Shown here piece after piece: positions 27,831-37,942 of a stretch of DNA of 64,000 nucleotides. The notes under the pieces are model-generated. The model was not told the DNA's origin, searched no databases, and saw only the letters and a program-made list of their open reading frames with translations. Where the stretch lies: positions 434,001 through 498,000 of the forward strand of contig NZXX01000009.1 of the NCBI GenBank assembly GCA_002702065.1. The letters run 5' to 3'. The DNA comes from Anaerolineaceae bacterium. GTDB taxonomy: Bacteria; Chloroflexota; Anaerolineae; Aggregatilineales; Phototrophicaceae. Numbering within the stretch: the first letter of the stretch is position 1; each line of letters begins with the position of its first letter. A program made the position numbers and the translations under genes.

Positions 27831-29279
27831 ATGCTGAACATTGCCTATCATGTTCAGAATAGGGTGCTAAGTGCCATTGGTCAGGCAAAGTATCAGCTAT
27901 TCGACAAGCACTTCATCCATACAATCCGGGTTGGATTGGTTCTGACAACAGTTCTACTCTGTCTGGTTATGGCCTTCCTGATCGGCTACAAAGGGCTGAT
28001 TGGGTTGGCCGTAATCGGCGGTGTCGCCGCGATCAGTGCGCTGGTGTTTGCTTACGCCTACACAGAATACGTTGTCATGGCGCTTATCCTGACGACGACG
28101 ATTATCGCACCACCCATTCCGCGTGACGTCACCACCACGCTGGTGCTGTTGCTCCTCCTGACTCTGATCTGGTTGTCGCGCCTGCTGCTGGTCGAGCGGT
28201 CATTCCAGTCGATTCGCCCAGCGCCGCCCAATCGGTACGTGGTTCTGTTTGGCATCATCGTGGTCATCTCCTTTATCTGGAGCCAGCTGTATGTGGATCC
28301 GCACATCGCCTACCTGCAAAACAGCAAGTTGATGCCGCGCATCGTCACGGCGATCGTGATGATTCTGTCACCGGTGGCGATGCTGCTGTTTGGTAATTTC
28401 CTCAACACAATCCATCAGATTCGCTGGATCATCTGGTTCTATATCGGCTATGGTGCGATTGCCATCATCCCCAAGTTTTTAGACTTTAGTGTGCCCATGA
28501 ATTTTAATCTGGGCGGTCAGTTACCGGTCTGGGTCAGCATCTTTGCTATGGGGCAGGTGCTCTTTAACGAGCGGTTACTGCGCTGGCAGCGTTTGGTGCT
28601 CCTCGGCATTGTCGGCGGCTGGACCTATGTTCAGTTTTTTATGGGGCGCGAGTGGATCAGCGGATGGGCGCCGCTTTTTCTGGGGTTAGGCATTGTCGTC
28701 ATGCTGCGGTCGCGCGCTGCCTTTGTGGTGCTGGTGATCATCGCCGTGGCGTACCTGATCGCCGATCAAGATGTTCTGGCGCGCCTCATCGAGGAAGAAA
28801 GCACCATATCCGGCGAGACACGCCTCGAAGCGGGTAACCTGGCGATTGATATTGCCAACGGACACTTTCTGTTTGGAACCGGGCCAACAGGTTATTACTT
28901 TTACATGGCATATATCCTGAAAGACTGGTTTCAGCTTTCCCATAACAACTATGTCGACATTTACGCCCAGCTTGGCATTTTTGGGTTCATCACCTGGATC
29001 GCCATGTGGGTCAGCATTGGCTGGCTGATCTGGCAAACCTATCGACGGCTGCCCAAGAACGGTTTCGTCGGTGGGCTGACCGTTTCGCTCTTTGCCTGTT
29101 TCTGGGTCACGCTGGTGCTGATGATGCTGGGTGACTGGGTGATTCCATTCACCTATACCCAGACCATGCGTGGCTTGAGCTATACGGTGTGGCCCTGGCT
29201 CTGGGCGGGACTGGCGATTGCGTTAATGCATTTGTGGCGCCAAAACAAACTGAGTGCCGACCCATCACAAAGCACTTGA
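27831..29279 (+). CDS. O-antigen ligase/Wzy-like polymerase
   Basis: Polytopic; RLEAGNLAIDIANGHFLFGTGPTGYYFYM...LSHNNYVDIYAQLGIFGFITWI. Confidence 0.85.
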   Translation: MLNIAYHVQNRVLSAIGQAKYQLFDKHFIHTIRVGLVLTTVLLCLVMAFLIGYKGLIGLAVIGGVAAISALVFAYAYTEYVVMALILTTTIIAPPIPRDVTTTLVLLLLLTLIWLSRLLLVERSFQSIRPAPPNRYVVLFGIIVVISFIWSQLYVDPHIAYLQNSKLMPRIVTAIVMILSPVAMLLFGNFLNTIHQIRWIIWFYIGYGAIAIIPKFLDFSVPMNFNLGGQLPVWVSIFAMGQVLFNERLLRWQRLVLLGIVGGWTYVQFFMGREWISGWAPLFLGLGIVVMLRSRAAFVVLVIIAVAYLIADQDVLARLIEEESTISGETRLEAGNLAIDIANGHFLFGTGPTGYYFYMAYILKDWFQLSHNNYVDIYAQLGIFGFITWIAMWVSIGWLIWQTYRRLPKNGFVGGLTVSLFACFWVTLVLMMLGDWVIPFTYTQTMRGLSYTVWPWLWAGLAIALMHLWRQNKLSADPSQST

Positions 29280-29296
29280 TTCTCAACGAGGTGATC

Positions 29297-30868
29297 ATGA
29301 CTAATCGCAAGCACTTCACCCGGTTCATTGGACTGGGGTTGCTTTGCCTCATCTTTATGCCGGCGCTGGCCGTATCCGCGCAATCGAACCCGGAGATTAT
29401 CCGGTGGCTTGCGCCGCAGTACATCGCGCAAGGCTGGTTTCCGAGTATTTCAGTTGATGAAACCGACTCGGTTTATATCGGCTGGCATGGTGGCACCGAC
29501 GATAACGAACTGCTCGACTTACTGTGGCTTGATGTCCTGCGACCGGGTGAAACGTTCGGTGATCCTGTCGATGTGGTTTTTGCGGCTGAAGGTGGCTATA
29601 CCGTTCGTTCCGCGCTGGATGTGTCGACTGATGGGGTGGTGTACGCTATGTACCGCACCCACACCAGCCACGCGCTTTCAAACGCACCAGCTGAACGAGC
29701 TGATTCTGCGCAGGAGTGGAAACAAGTCGCCCATTTTCAAAACGCGGCCTATTACCTCGATATGGTGGTCGACCGCAATAACGTTATTCACGCCATTTCG
29801 AGTGAGCAGGGTGTCAACTTACAGATCATTGACACCGGTAAACTGGCTGAAAACGCCCTGCGTGAGCGATTCCCGTGTGCTTTTTGTTCCGACCTTATCT
29901 ACCGGCGGTCTGCGGACGGCGGACGAACATGGACATCTCCCATTAACCTTTCCGAGTCGATTGATGGCTCGGAACGACCTGACATTTTCGAGGGCCACAG
30001 TGGCCGGCTGTATGTCACCTGGGATGAAGGCGCAGACTGGTACATCAGCCAGGGTGAATATCAGGATGTGCGCTTCATTTATTCGGACGATGGCGGGCAA
30101 TCCTGGTCGGACGTGATCATCCTGTCGGGCAACGAACTGCGGCATCTGCATCCAACCCAGTTTTCGCTTACAGAAATGAACAATGGCAACCTGATGGCGG
30201 TCTGGCGTTATGGGCTGGACACAGACCGGCGCATCTACTTCCAGATTTCGGAAGATCTCGGCCAGACATGGACAGAGCCGGAACCAATCCCTTACATTGT
30301 TGCCGACAACGTTCAGGATTCCGAACTCGACAAGTACGAGCTGATTACTGACCTTACAGGTGCTGTACATCTGTTTGCAGTCGGCTTTGACGAGGCTTCG
30401 TTACAGGGCCCGGCGTTATATCATATCACCTATATTCAGGGCAGCTGGCTGATCCCCAGCCGCATCTATTATGATCCTGACGTGAAGCGCCCGGAATGGC
30501 CTTCTGCTGCTGTCGGCCCGCGTAATGACCTGCACGTCGCCTGGTTTGTGCGTGTCGGTGACGGGGTCAATGCGGCAGATGTGGGTACGTTGCAGGTCTA
30601 TTATTCCTCACGGACGCCCACATTACCGGATCGTCCCGTGCTGGTTGCCTATGCCCCGACGGCGACCCCGGTCCCACTGCCAACGCGTATCCCGACATTC
30701 GAGCCAACGGCCACCATCCTGCCGACACTCGCCCCGCTGGACACCAACACGAACGTCAAGATTAATCGTGACCAGTATGCGTCGCAGACTCTTGTGGGGG
30801 CGCTGCTGGCGGTCGGGCTGCTGTGTGGTGGGCTGCTGGTGGTCACCGGTTTTCGCCGAAGACGCTAA
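29297..30868 (+). CDS. Secreted BNR/Asp-box (sialidase-fold) protein with C-terminal membrane anchor
   Basis: Asp-boxes RRSADGGRTWTSP, YSDDGGQSWSDV, SEDLGQTWTEP; C-terminal TM then RRRR; start at 29297. Confidence 0.85.
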   Translation: MTNRKHFTRFIGLGLLCLIFMPALAVSAQSNPEIIRWLAPQYIAQGWFPSISVDETDSVYIGWHGGTDDNELLDLLWLDVLRPGETFGDPVDVVFAAEGGYTVRSALDVSTDGVVYAMYRTHTSHALSNAPAERADSAQEWKQVAHFQNAAYYLDMVVDRNNVIHAISSEQGVNLQIIDTGKLAENALRERFPCAFCSDLIYRRSADGGRTWTSPINLSESIDGSERPDIFEGHSGRLYVTWDEGADWYISQGEYQDVRFIYSDDGGQSWSDVIILSGNELRHLHPTQFSLTEMNNGNLMAVWRYGLDTDRRIYFQISEDLGQTWTEPEPIPYIVADNVQDSELDKYELITDLTGAVHLFAVGFDEASLQGPALYHITYIQGSWLIPSRIYYDPDVKRPEWPSAAVGPRNDLHVAWFVRVGDGVNAADVGTLQVYYSSRTPTLPDRPVLVAYAPTATPVPLPTRIPTFEPTATILPTLAPLDTNTNVKINRDQYASQTLVGALLAVGLLCGGLLVVTGFRRRR

Positions 30869-31017
30869 TGTTGCCCCCAAATCCGGCAATTAGGGATTTG
30901 TTAGGTGCCAAATTCGCTGTATTTAATTCTGATGTAAGGCGTTTTGCATAATCTGTAGCATAGGAATAGCCAACTGATTAATCTGGTAAGAAAACCATTA
31001 CAAGAACAGGGACCGTT

Positions 31018-32340
31018 ATGCACATTGCAGTAATCGGTGGTGGCCTGATGGGGATGACACTGGCCTACTTTTTATCGGAGGCCGGACAACGCGTGACCGT
31101 GCTGGAACAGGGCAGCGCGATCGGGGGGTTACACAACCCCGCACAGCTGGCCGATAATCTGTCCATTCCGCGTTATCCCCACAATATTCATCCCGGCGAC
31201 AAGCATATTTTCAAGTTGATCAATCAACTTGGTTTGCAGGATGAAGTCTGCCGTCGCCACGCGCCATCCGGTCTCGTCCATCACGGGGATATCTACCCGC
31301 TGCGCTCCATCTGGGATTTTCTGACCTTTCGACCGCTGCGCCTGCGCGATCGTCTGCGCCTCGGCCAGACCATCCTTCAGGCTCGGCTCACCAACGACTG
31401 GCACACACTCGACCAGATACCGGTTAGAGACTGGCTGATTAAAATCGGTGGCAAGTCAAACTTCGAGCGTGTGTGGGCACCCCTGCTGGAAGCCAAGTTT
31501 GACTATGATTATGACGACGTCCCCGCGACATTTATCTGGAGCTGGCTCAACCGGGCCTCAACCCTGCGCGGCGGGCCAGATTTGCATACCTCGCTTGTCT
31601 ATTTACGCCGGGGGCCGGGCGCGCTTGTCGAGGCTATGGCCGACGCCATTCGGGCACGGGGTAATGAAATCCGTGTTCAGACACGTGTCCGCGAGATCGA
31701 AATTCATGACAACCAGATTGGCCAACTGCGGACCTACAGCGGCATCCTCGATTTTGACATGGTCGCGGCGGCCATTCCCACGCCCGAACTCAGCCACCTG
31801 CTGCTCACGGCAGACGAAACATACCGGCAGTCGCTGAGCAAAGCGCCCTATCTGGGGCTGATCTGCCCGGCGCTGGTCGTTGATCAGCCCGCATCCGAAT
31901 ACTGGACCCTGAACCTGACTGATCCCAGCAGCCCGTTTTCCAGTATTGTCACCCTGCCACACCCGGATAACGCGCAGTATCACGTCATGTATCTGCCAAA
32001 GTACACCGCGCCAGAAAATGACTGGATGGGCGTGCCCGACAGCGACATTCTGGAGGCCTGGATGATTCGGCTGCGGCAGGTCTACCCGAACCTCAAACCG
32101 GAACACATCAAACACGCCGTTGTCAATCGCACGCGCTATGTGGACCCACTGCACGCGCTCAACGCCAAAGAACGCATACCTGCTGTTCAAACACCGTATG
32201 AAGGGCTTTATCTCGCCAATACCAGTCAGGTCTACCCCGAACTGCCGACCAGCGAGGCCGTGATTGCCCACGCGCAGCGCGTTGCCCGACAGCTTCTGGC
32301 ACAACCTGTCCGCCATACACTCTCATCGACTGCTGCCTGA
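31018..32340 (+). CDS. NAD(P)/FAD-dependent oxidoreductase (amine oxidase/UDP-galactopyranose mutase-like)
   Basis: MHIAVIGGGLMGMTLAYFLSEAGQRVTVLEQGSAIGGL. Confidence 0.88.
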   Translation: MHIAVIGGGLMGMTLAYFLSEAGQRVTVLEQGSAIGGLHNPAQLADNLSIPRYPHNIHPGDKHIFKLINQLGLQDEVCRRHAPSGLVHHGDIYPLRSIWDFLTFRPLRLRDRLRLGQTILQARLTNDWHTLDQIPVRDWLIKIGGKSNFERVWAPLLEAKFDYDYDDVPATFIWSWLNRASTLRGGPDLHTSLVYLRRGPGALVEAMADAIRARGNEIRVQTRVREIEIHDNQIGQLRTYSGILDFDMVAAAIPTPELSHLLLTADETYRQSLSKAPYLGLICPALVVDQPASEYWTLNLTDPSSPFSSIVTLPHPDNAQYHVMYLPKYTAPENDWMGVPDSDILEAWMIRLRQVYPNLKPEHIKHAVVNRTRYVDPLHALNAKERIPAVQTPYEGLYLANTSQVYPELPTSEAVIAHAQRVARQLLAQPVRHTLSSTAA

Positions 32341-32357
32341 AAAGATCGACAGGAATT

Positions 32358-33560
32358 ATGCGAGTCCTTCTGCTTACCCAGGTTCTGCCTTATCCGCCCG
32401 ACAGCGGCCCCAAGGTCAAGACGTACTATGTCCTGAAGTATCTCGCCCAGCATCATCAGGTGACGCTGGTGTCCTTTGTGCGCGATTCCGATCAACCCGC
32501 TTATATCCGGCATCTGGAAACCCTGTGCGAGCGCGTCGTAACCGTACCCATCACACGCTCGAAAACCCGCGACCTGCGTTTTCTGGGCGAAAGCTTGCTC
32601 AACGGTCAGCCCTGGATGATGCTGCGCGATGAGCGTCCGGAGATGCGCCAGGCGCTGGCTGATCTGGCTGCTGGCGAACCTTTCGACATCGTGCATGCCG
32701 ACCAGTTAAATATGGGGCAGTATGCGCTGCCCTTCGAAAACAGCCGCAAGGTGCTCGACCTGCACAACGCGCTGTGGATGCTGTACAAACGCACGGCGGA
32801 AACCTCGGCGCTGACCGACCCGATGAAATACATTCTGACGCGTGACTGGCCGCTGCTCAAGCGCTATGAAGGTGACTTGTGCCGCCAGTTTGATGCCGTC
32901 ACCGCCGTTACGGATGAAGACTGCCAGCTGCTGGTCGAAGCCGGTGCGCGTGATGATATTACGGTCATACCCATTGCAATCGACACCGACGAGCAGGCCC
33001 AGGTCAACCGCCGACCATCTGGCCCGCACATCACCCACATCGGCACCATGTACTGGCCGCCGAATATTCAGGGCATTACCTGGTTTCTGGAAAACGTGTA
33101 TCCGCTCATCAAGGAACAGGTGCCGGATGTCCGCTGCACGCTGATCGGATCGCGCCCGCCTGAAAGTATTGTGCAGCGCAGCCACACCGACCGCACCCTC
33201 ACCGTCACCGGCTATGTCGAAGACCCACAGCCCTTCATGGAAGATTCCAGCATGATGATCGTGCCGCTGCTGGCCGGGGGCGGCATGCGCGTCAAGATTC
33301 TGAACGCGCTGGCGCAGGGTATTCCGATGGTCAGCACCACGATTGGTTCGGAAGGCATCAAGGTGTCGCACGAAAAGGACATCCTGATCGCGGACGAACC
33401 GGCGGAATTTGCGCAGCAGTGTGTGCGCCTGCTGACGGATTATGAACTCAACACCCGGCTCACACAGGCGGGCCGCCAGACAGCCGAGCAGTATTATGAT
33501 TACCGGCAAGCCTGCCGCCCGCTCGGCGAGATTTACCGCAAGCTGGTGCCCTCCACCTGA
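32358..33560 (+). CDS. Glycosyltransferase (GT4-like)
   Basis: LLTQVLPYPPDSGPKVKTYYVLKYLAQHHQVTLVSF...GGGMRVKILNALAQGIPMVSTTIGSEGI. Confidence 0.92.
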   Translation: MRVLLLTQVLPYPPDSGPKVKTYYVLKYLAQHHQVTLVSFVRDSDQPAYIRHLETLCERVVTVPITRSKTRDLRFLGESLLNGQPWMMLRDERPEMRQALADLAAGEPFDIVHADQLNMGQYALPFENSRKVLDLHNALWMLYKRTAETSALTDPMKYILTRDWPLLKRYEGDLCRQFDAVTAVTDEDCQLLVEAGARDDITVIPIAIDTDEQAQVNRRPSGPHITHIGTMYWPPNIQGITWFLENVYPLIKEQVPDVRCTLIGSRPPESIVQRSHTDRTLTVTGYVEDPQPFMEDSSMMIVPLLAGGGMRVKILNALAQGIPMVSTTIGSEGIKVSHEKDILIADEPAEFAQQCVRLLTDYELNTRLTQAGRQTAEQYYDYRQACRPLGEIYRKLVPST

Positions 33561-33640
33561 CAACCAGCCTTTAGCCTTGTGTAAGGCGGCTCATTTACGA
33601 TGAGTTCAGGCTTGGTAACGGCAGTGGAGGCCCACAATTC

Positions 33641-34843
33641 ATGCGGATTCTGTTCGTTTGTCCTTACATCCCATCCCATATTCGCGTGCGTGCCTACAAT
33701 GTGCTGCGCGTACTTGTCGAGCGCGGCCACGATGTCACGCTGGCCGTGCTGCAACCACCGGGCGAACCTACAGACTCCCTGCCCGAACTTCGGCAATGGT
33801 GCCGCAACGTGCATGTTGTCCCCCACAGCCGGTCACAAACGCTGCTGAATGGCGCGCGCGGGCTGACTCAGAATCTGCCATTACAGGCGGCATACTCCCA
33901 CTCCGCACCATTTAACCAGCTCATCCGCAAGCTGCTGCAAATTGAAACCTTCGATGTGGCGCATGTCGAGCATCTGCGCGGCGCGGTGCTGGCTGACTCG
34001 CTGGGTGATCTGCCCATCGTGTTTGATTCAGTCGACAGCATCTCGCTGCTTTTTGAAAAGGTGCTCAAGGATGCCCCCAGCCTCAAAAGCCAGCTGATCG
34101 CATCCCTTGACCTGAAACGCACCAAAAAATTTGAGGGTAAGCTCACGGATCGCTTCCCAGAGGTGGCCGTCACCAGCGAAGCGGACCGGCAGGCATTGAT
34201 CGACCTGGGCAGCGATGGCGAGCACGTCACTGTTGTGTCGAACGGGGTGGATCTGGATTACTTCCAACCGCTAGACCTGCCCCGCAACCCGCTGCGGCTG
34301 GTCTTCACCGGCAAGATGAGCTATCACGCCAATATCGCGGCGGCGCAGGACCTGGTCGAGAAGATTATGCCGCTGGTCTGGGCAGAACAACCGGACGCAC
34401 ACTTGCAGATTGTTGGTAAAGACCCTTCCGCTGTTATTCAAATGTTAGGCGAAAACCCTAAGATTACGGTGACAGGCTTTGTTCCTGACATGCGGCCCTA
34501 TCTTGCCGAAGCCGCTGTCGCCGTCAGCACCGTGCGGTATGGCGTGGGCATCCAGAATAAAGTGCTCGAAGCGATGGCGATGGCAACCCCGGTGGTGTGT
34601 TCACCCCAGGCCTGCTCGGCAATCAGCGCCCAACAGGGTCAGGACTTACTGGTGGGGGGATCACCAGAAGCCATTGCCCGGCACATCCTCAGCCTGCTGG
34701 CAGATGCCCAGCAGCGCACCGCCGTAGGAACCGCCGGACGTCGTTACGTCGAGCAGCATCAAACGTGGGATCGTGTCGCTGCTCAGTTCGAAGACCTTTA
34801 CCAGCGAGCAATCGTCAAACGCGAACGGTTGGTTGCTGTTTAG
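33641..34843 (+). CDS. Glycosyltransferase (GT4-like)
   Basis: MRILFVCPYIPSHIRVRAYNVLRVLVERGHDVTL...GVGIQNKVLEAMAMATPVV. Confidence 0.92.
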   Translation: MRILFVCPYIPSHIRVRAYNVLRVLVERGHDVTLAVLQPPGEPTDSLPELRQWCRNVHVVPHSRSQTLLNGARGLTQNLPLQAAYSHSAPFNQLIRKLLQIETFDVAHVEHLRGAVLADSLGDLPIVFDSVDSISLLFEKVLKDAPSLKSQLIASLDLKRTKKFEGKLTDRFPEVAVTSEADRQALIDLGSDGEHVTVVSNGVDLDYFQPLDLPRNPLRLVFTGKMSYHANIAAAQDLVEKIMPLVWAEQPDAHLQIVGKDPSAVIQMLGENPKITVTGFVPDMRPYLAEAAVAVSTVRYGVGIQNKVLEAMAMATPVVCSPQACSAISAQQGQDLLVGGSPEAIARHILSLLADAQQRTAVGTAGRRYVEQHQTWDRVAAQFEDLYQRAIVKRERLVAV

Positions 34844-34858
34844 CAGGAGGGACAGCCA

Positions 34859-36391
34859 ATGGGAACACGGATTCTGGATACCAGCATGGGTTCACGGTCA
34901 AACGTCCTGCCGTTTAATCCGGGACACCTGATGTATCGAGTACGTCAAAATTCAAGTTCAAAATTACGCATGGTCCAGGCGTCACTGGTCGTCATTGATA
35001 TGCTGATGGTGGCGCTGGCCTTCTGGGCAGCCTACAACATGCGCTTCGAAGGCTTTACCGCGGTCCTGTTCGACGCGGAAGGTATCAGCGACGTCGAGTT
35101 TTACCAGCAGACGGTATTTTTTCTGGTGCCGCTGTGGTTGGGCCTGTTTCTGATATTTAAGGCTTACGACCGCTCTATTCTCTTTTCCGGGCACCAGGAA
35201 TACACAAGCATCTTCAACGCCTCCACCGTCGGCATCATGCTCGTCATCGTCCTGATCTTTCTGGACATGAACCTGGTTATCGCGCGTGGCTGGTTGATCC
35301 TGGCGTGGTTGTTTTCTGTCAGCTTCGTCTGGCTCGATCGTTTTATTATCCGGCGCGTGGTTTACGAAGCACGGCGGCGCGGGCATTTCCTGACCCCAAC
35401 CTACATTGTCGGCGCCAACCCCGAAGGTATCGCTATCGCCGGTCACCTGATGAGTGCGCCGCAGCATGGCATTAACGTCATCGGTTTTCTGGATGACATG
35501 CTGGGGGCGGGCGAGGCCGTAATGCCGGATGTCGTGGTGCACGGTTCGACCGAACGTGCCGAAGAATTGTGTGGCAAATTCGGTGTCGAACGTCTGATTG
35601 TGGCGACCAGCGGCGTCGAACGTGAACACCTGCAAGCGATGTTCAAGCGGTTTGTCAACGTCGATGATGTGTCCGTCTGGCTGTCCTCCGGCATGTACGA
35701 AATGCTCACCACTGGCGTTCGCGTGCAGGACATCGGCTCGATGGCGATGATCAGCGTCAACCGGGTGCGGCTCAACGGCATCAATATGGTCGTCAAAACC
35801 GTTATCGATTACGTCGGCGCGGTATTGGGGCTGCTGGCCCTGTCACCCATCCTGCTGGGCATCATCCTGATTATGAAACGTACCGACCCCGGTCCGATCA
35901 TCTACCGGCGGCGAGTGGTCGGTGTGGGCGGCAAACAGTTCGACGCCTTCAAATTTCGCACGATGGTGGTCAACAGCGCCGAAGTGCTGGCCGAGCATCT
36001 GGCCAACAACCCGGAGGCCAAAGCCGAATGGGACAAGTACGAAAAGCTGCGCGATGACCCGCGCGTCACCCGCATTGGCGACTTTCTGCGCAAAACCAGC
36101 CTCGATGAGCTGCCGCAGTTGATCAACGTGCTGCGCGGCGAGATGAGCCTGGTTGGGCCGCGCATGATTACGCTGGACGAGGTCGAACGCTACGGGCAGT
36201 GGGACATGAATATTCACACCGTCAAGCCCGGCCTGACCGGTCTGTGGCAGATCAGCGGGCGCAGCGAAGTGTCGTATGCCGAGCGCGTGCGGCTGGATAT
36301 GCACTACATCCGCAACTATTCGTTCTGGCTCGACCTGCAAATTCTGGTGTGGACGGTGCCGGTGGTGGTGTTCCGCAAAGGGGCGTACTAG
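34859..36391 (+). CDS. Undecaprenyl-phosphate sugar phosphotransferase (WbaP/polyprenyl glycosylphosphotransferase type)
   Basis: N-terminal TMs; DPGPIIYRRRVVGVGGKQFDAFKFRTMV...KTSLDELPQLINVLRGEMSLVGPR...VKPGLTGLWQISGRSEVSYAERVRLDMHYIRNYS. Confidence 0.95.
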   Translation: MGTRILDTSMGSRSNVLPFNPGHLMYRVRQNSSSKLRMVQASLVVIDMLMVALAFWAAYNMRFEGFTAVLFDAEGISDVEFYQQTVFFLVPLWLGLFLIFKAYDRSILFSGHQEYTSIFNASTVGIMLVIVLIFLDMNLVIARGWLILAWLFSVSFVWLDRFIIRRVVYEARRRGHFLTPTYIVGANPEGIAIAGHLMSAPQHGINVIGFLDDMLGAGEAVMPDVVVHGSTERAEELCGKFGVERLIVATSGVEREHLQAMFKRFVNVDDVSVWLSSGMYEMLTTGVRVQDIGSMAMISVNRVRLNGINMVVKTVIDYVGAVLGLLALSPILLGIILIMKRTDPGPIIYRRRVVGVGGKQFDAFKFRTMVVNSAEVLAEHLANNPEAKAEWDKYEKLRDDPRVTRIGDFLRKTSLDELPQLINVLRGEMSLVGPRMITLDEVERYGQWDMNIHTVKPGLTGLWQISGRSEVSYAERVRLDMHYIRNYSFWLDLQILVWTVPVVVFRKGAY

Positions 36392-36440
36392 TTTTACTGC
36401 GTGGGATTAAGCAATCACCCTGCCAATGTGGTTAAACAAG

Positions 36441-36473
36441 CAGGCGTCGCCGTTGATGGGACGCCTGTTTTTG
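36441..36473 (+). terminator. Intrinsic terminator of EPS operon
   Basis: CAGGCGTC-N11-GACGCCTG-TTTTTG. Confidence 0.85.
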
Positions 36474-36474
36474 T

Positions 36475-36927
36475 TTATTTGCTGGCGTTGTTCTGTAACC
36501 GCTTTTGTGCTTCGTACGCGACCATCGCCACAATGCCCATGAGGCCCTGCCCCTTGCCCATCGAAATCTCCTTGCCGAAGATTTTGAAGACAATATCCGT
36601 CGGGATCTCAGCCACCTGTTCCAGCGGTGCGCCAGAGCAGGCGTCTTCCAGAATGACCGACATCGCCATCGCCGACAGGCCCTGCGGGTTCAGCACATCG
36701 AAACGATATGTCAGCGTGCCGTCCGGATTTTCCAGCGCCCAGACATACGCCTCGGATTCGCACGCCGGAACCTTATGGGCGTCGTCGTAGGGTGGAGTCG
36801 CCACATCCGGCGAGACCTTGACGTCCGCAAACTGATCCGCCATTTCGATCAGATAGTCCGTGCGTTCGTTGCGATCCGTGATAAAGGTAAAATCTTCCAG
36901 CACTTCGTTGAGTTTTTGTGGCAGCAT
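36475..36927 (-). CDS. sufE: SufE family protein
   Basis: KLNEVLEDFTFITDRNERTDYLIEMADQF...YRFDVLNPQGLSAMAMSVILEDACSGAPLEQV. Confidence 0.88.
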   Translation of the reverse strand: MLPQKLNEVLEDFTFITDRNERTDYLIEMADQFADVKVSPDVATPPYDDAHKVPACESEAYVWALENPDGTLTYRFDVLNPQGLSAMAMSVILEDACSGAPLEQVAEIPTDIVFKIFGKEISMGKGQGLMGIVAMVAYEAQKRLQNNASK

Positions 36928-36930
36928 TGA

Positions 36931-37794
36931 CTATTTCTCGATGGGGACGTTAACGAGATTGCCCCATTCCGTCCAGCTTCCGTCGTAATTGCGCACCTTC
37001 GGGTAACCCAGCAGGTAAGTCAGCACGAACCAAGTATGGCTGCTGCGCTCACCGATGCGGCAGTAGGCAATGACGTCATCTTCGGGGCTAAGTCCCTGAT
37101 TGTGTTCGTAAATCTGGCGTAGTTCTTCAGCCGATTTGAACGTCCCATCCTCGGTGTTGACGGCCTGGCTCCAGGGCACATTCTTGGCACCGGGGATATG
37201 CCCGCCGCGCAGCGCACCTTCCTGCGGGTAATTCGGCATGTGCAGCAGTTCGCCGCTGAACTCCTGCGGGCTGCGGACATCCACCAGCGGTTTATCGCTC
37301 TTGATATGGGAAAGGACCTCATCGCGGAACGCCCTTACCCCGTGATCATTGCGTTCCGGCGCGGTGTAACGGGTGGGCTCGTACTGCGGTACTTCACGCG
37401 TCATATCGCGGCCTTCTTTTTCCCACTTCAGGCGACCGCCATCCATGACGCGGGCGTTCTTGTGCCCGAACAGCTGGAACACCCAGAAGGCATAGCACGC
37501 CCACCAGTTGTTCTTGTCGCCGTAAAAGACGACGGTTGTATCCGGTGTCACCCCAATCCGAGACATCAACGACTCGAAGCCCTCACGGTGCAGATAATCA
37601 CGACGCAGGGGGTCATTCAGGTCGGTGGTCCAATCGACCTGCACCGCACCGGGGATATGGCCGGACGGGTACAACAACGGATCTTCGTTCGATTCAACAA
37701 TGCGCACATCGGGGTCAGTTCGGTGTTCGGCGACCCAATCCGTGGATACCAGCATTTCCGGGTGAACGTAGCCTCTACTCGCTATATCAGACAT
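36931..37794 (-). CDS. Thiosulfate/3-mercaptopyruvate sulfurtransferase (tandem rhodanese)
   Basis: [41 protein letters not shown]...[24 protein letters not shown]. Confidence 0.95.
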   Translation of the reverse strand: MSDIASRGYVHPEMLVSTDWVAEHRTDPDVRIVESNEDPLLYPSGHIPGAVQVDWTTDLNDPLRRDYLHREGFESLMSRIGVTPDTTVVFYGDKNNWWACYAFWVFQLFGHKNARVMDGGRLKWEKEGRDMTREVPQYEPTRYTAPERNDHGVRAFRDEVLSHIKSDKPLVDVRSPQEFSGELLHMPNYPQEGALRGGHIPGAKNVPWSQAVNTEDGTFKSAEELRQIYEHNQGLSPEDDVIAYCRIGERSSHTWFVLTYLLGYPKVRNYDGSWTEWGNLVNVPIEK

Positions 37795-37942
37795 TCCACG
37801 CATCTCCGCAATCGAATAAAAAAGACGATTATCATCATAACTCGCAGAAGTCGGCACGGCAACCCCCGATGGTTTTATTAACGCATGAGTCCGACCGCCG
37901 CATGCTAGAATGTGCATGTGATGTCACGCAGGTCATACGCCC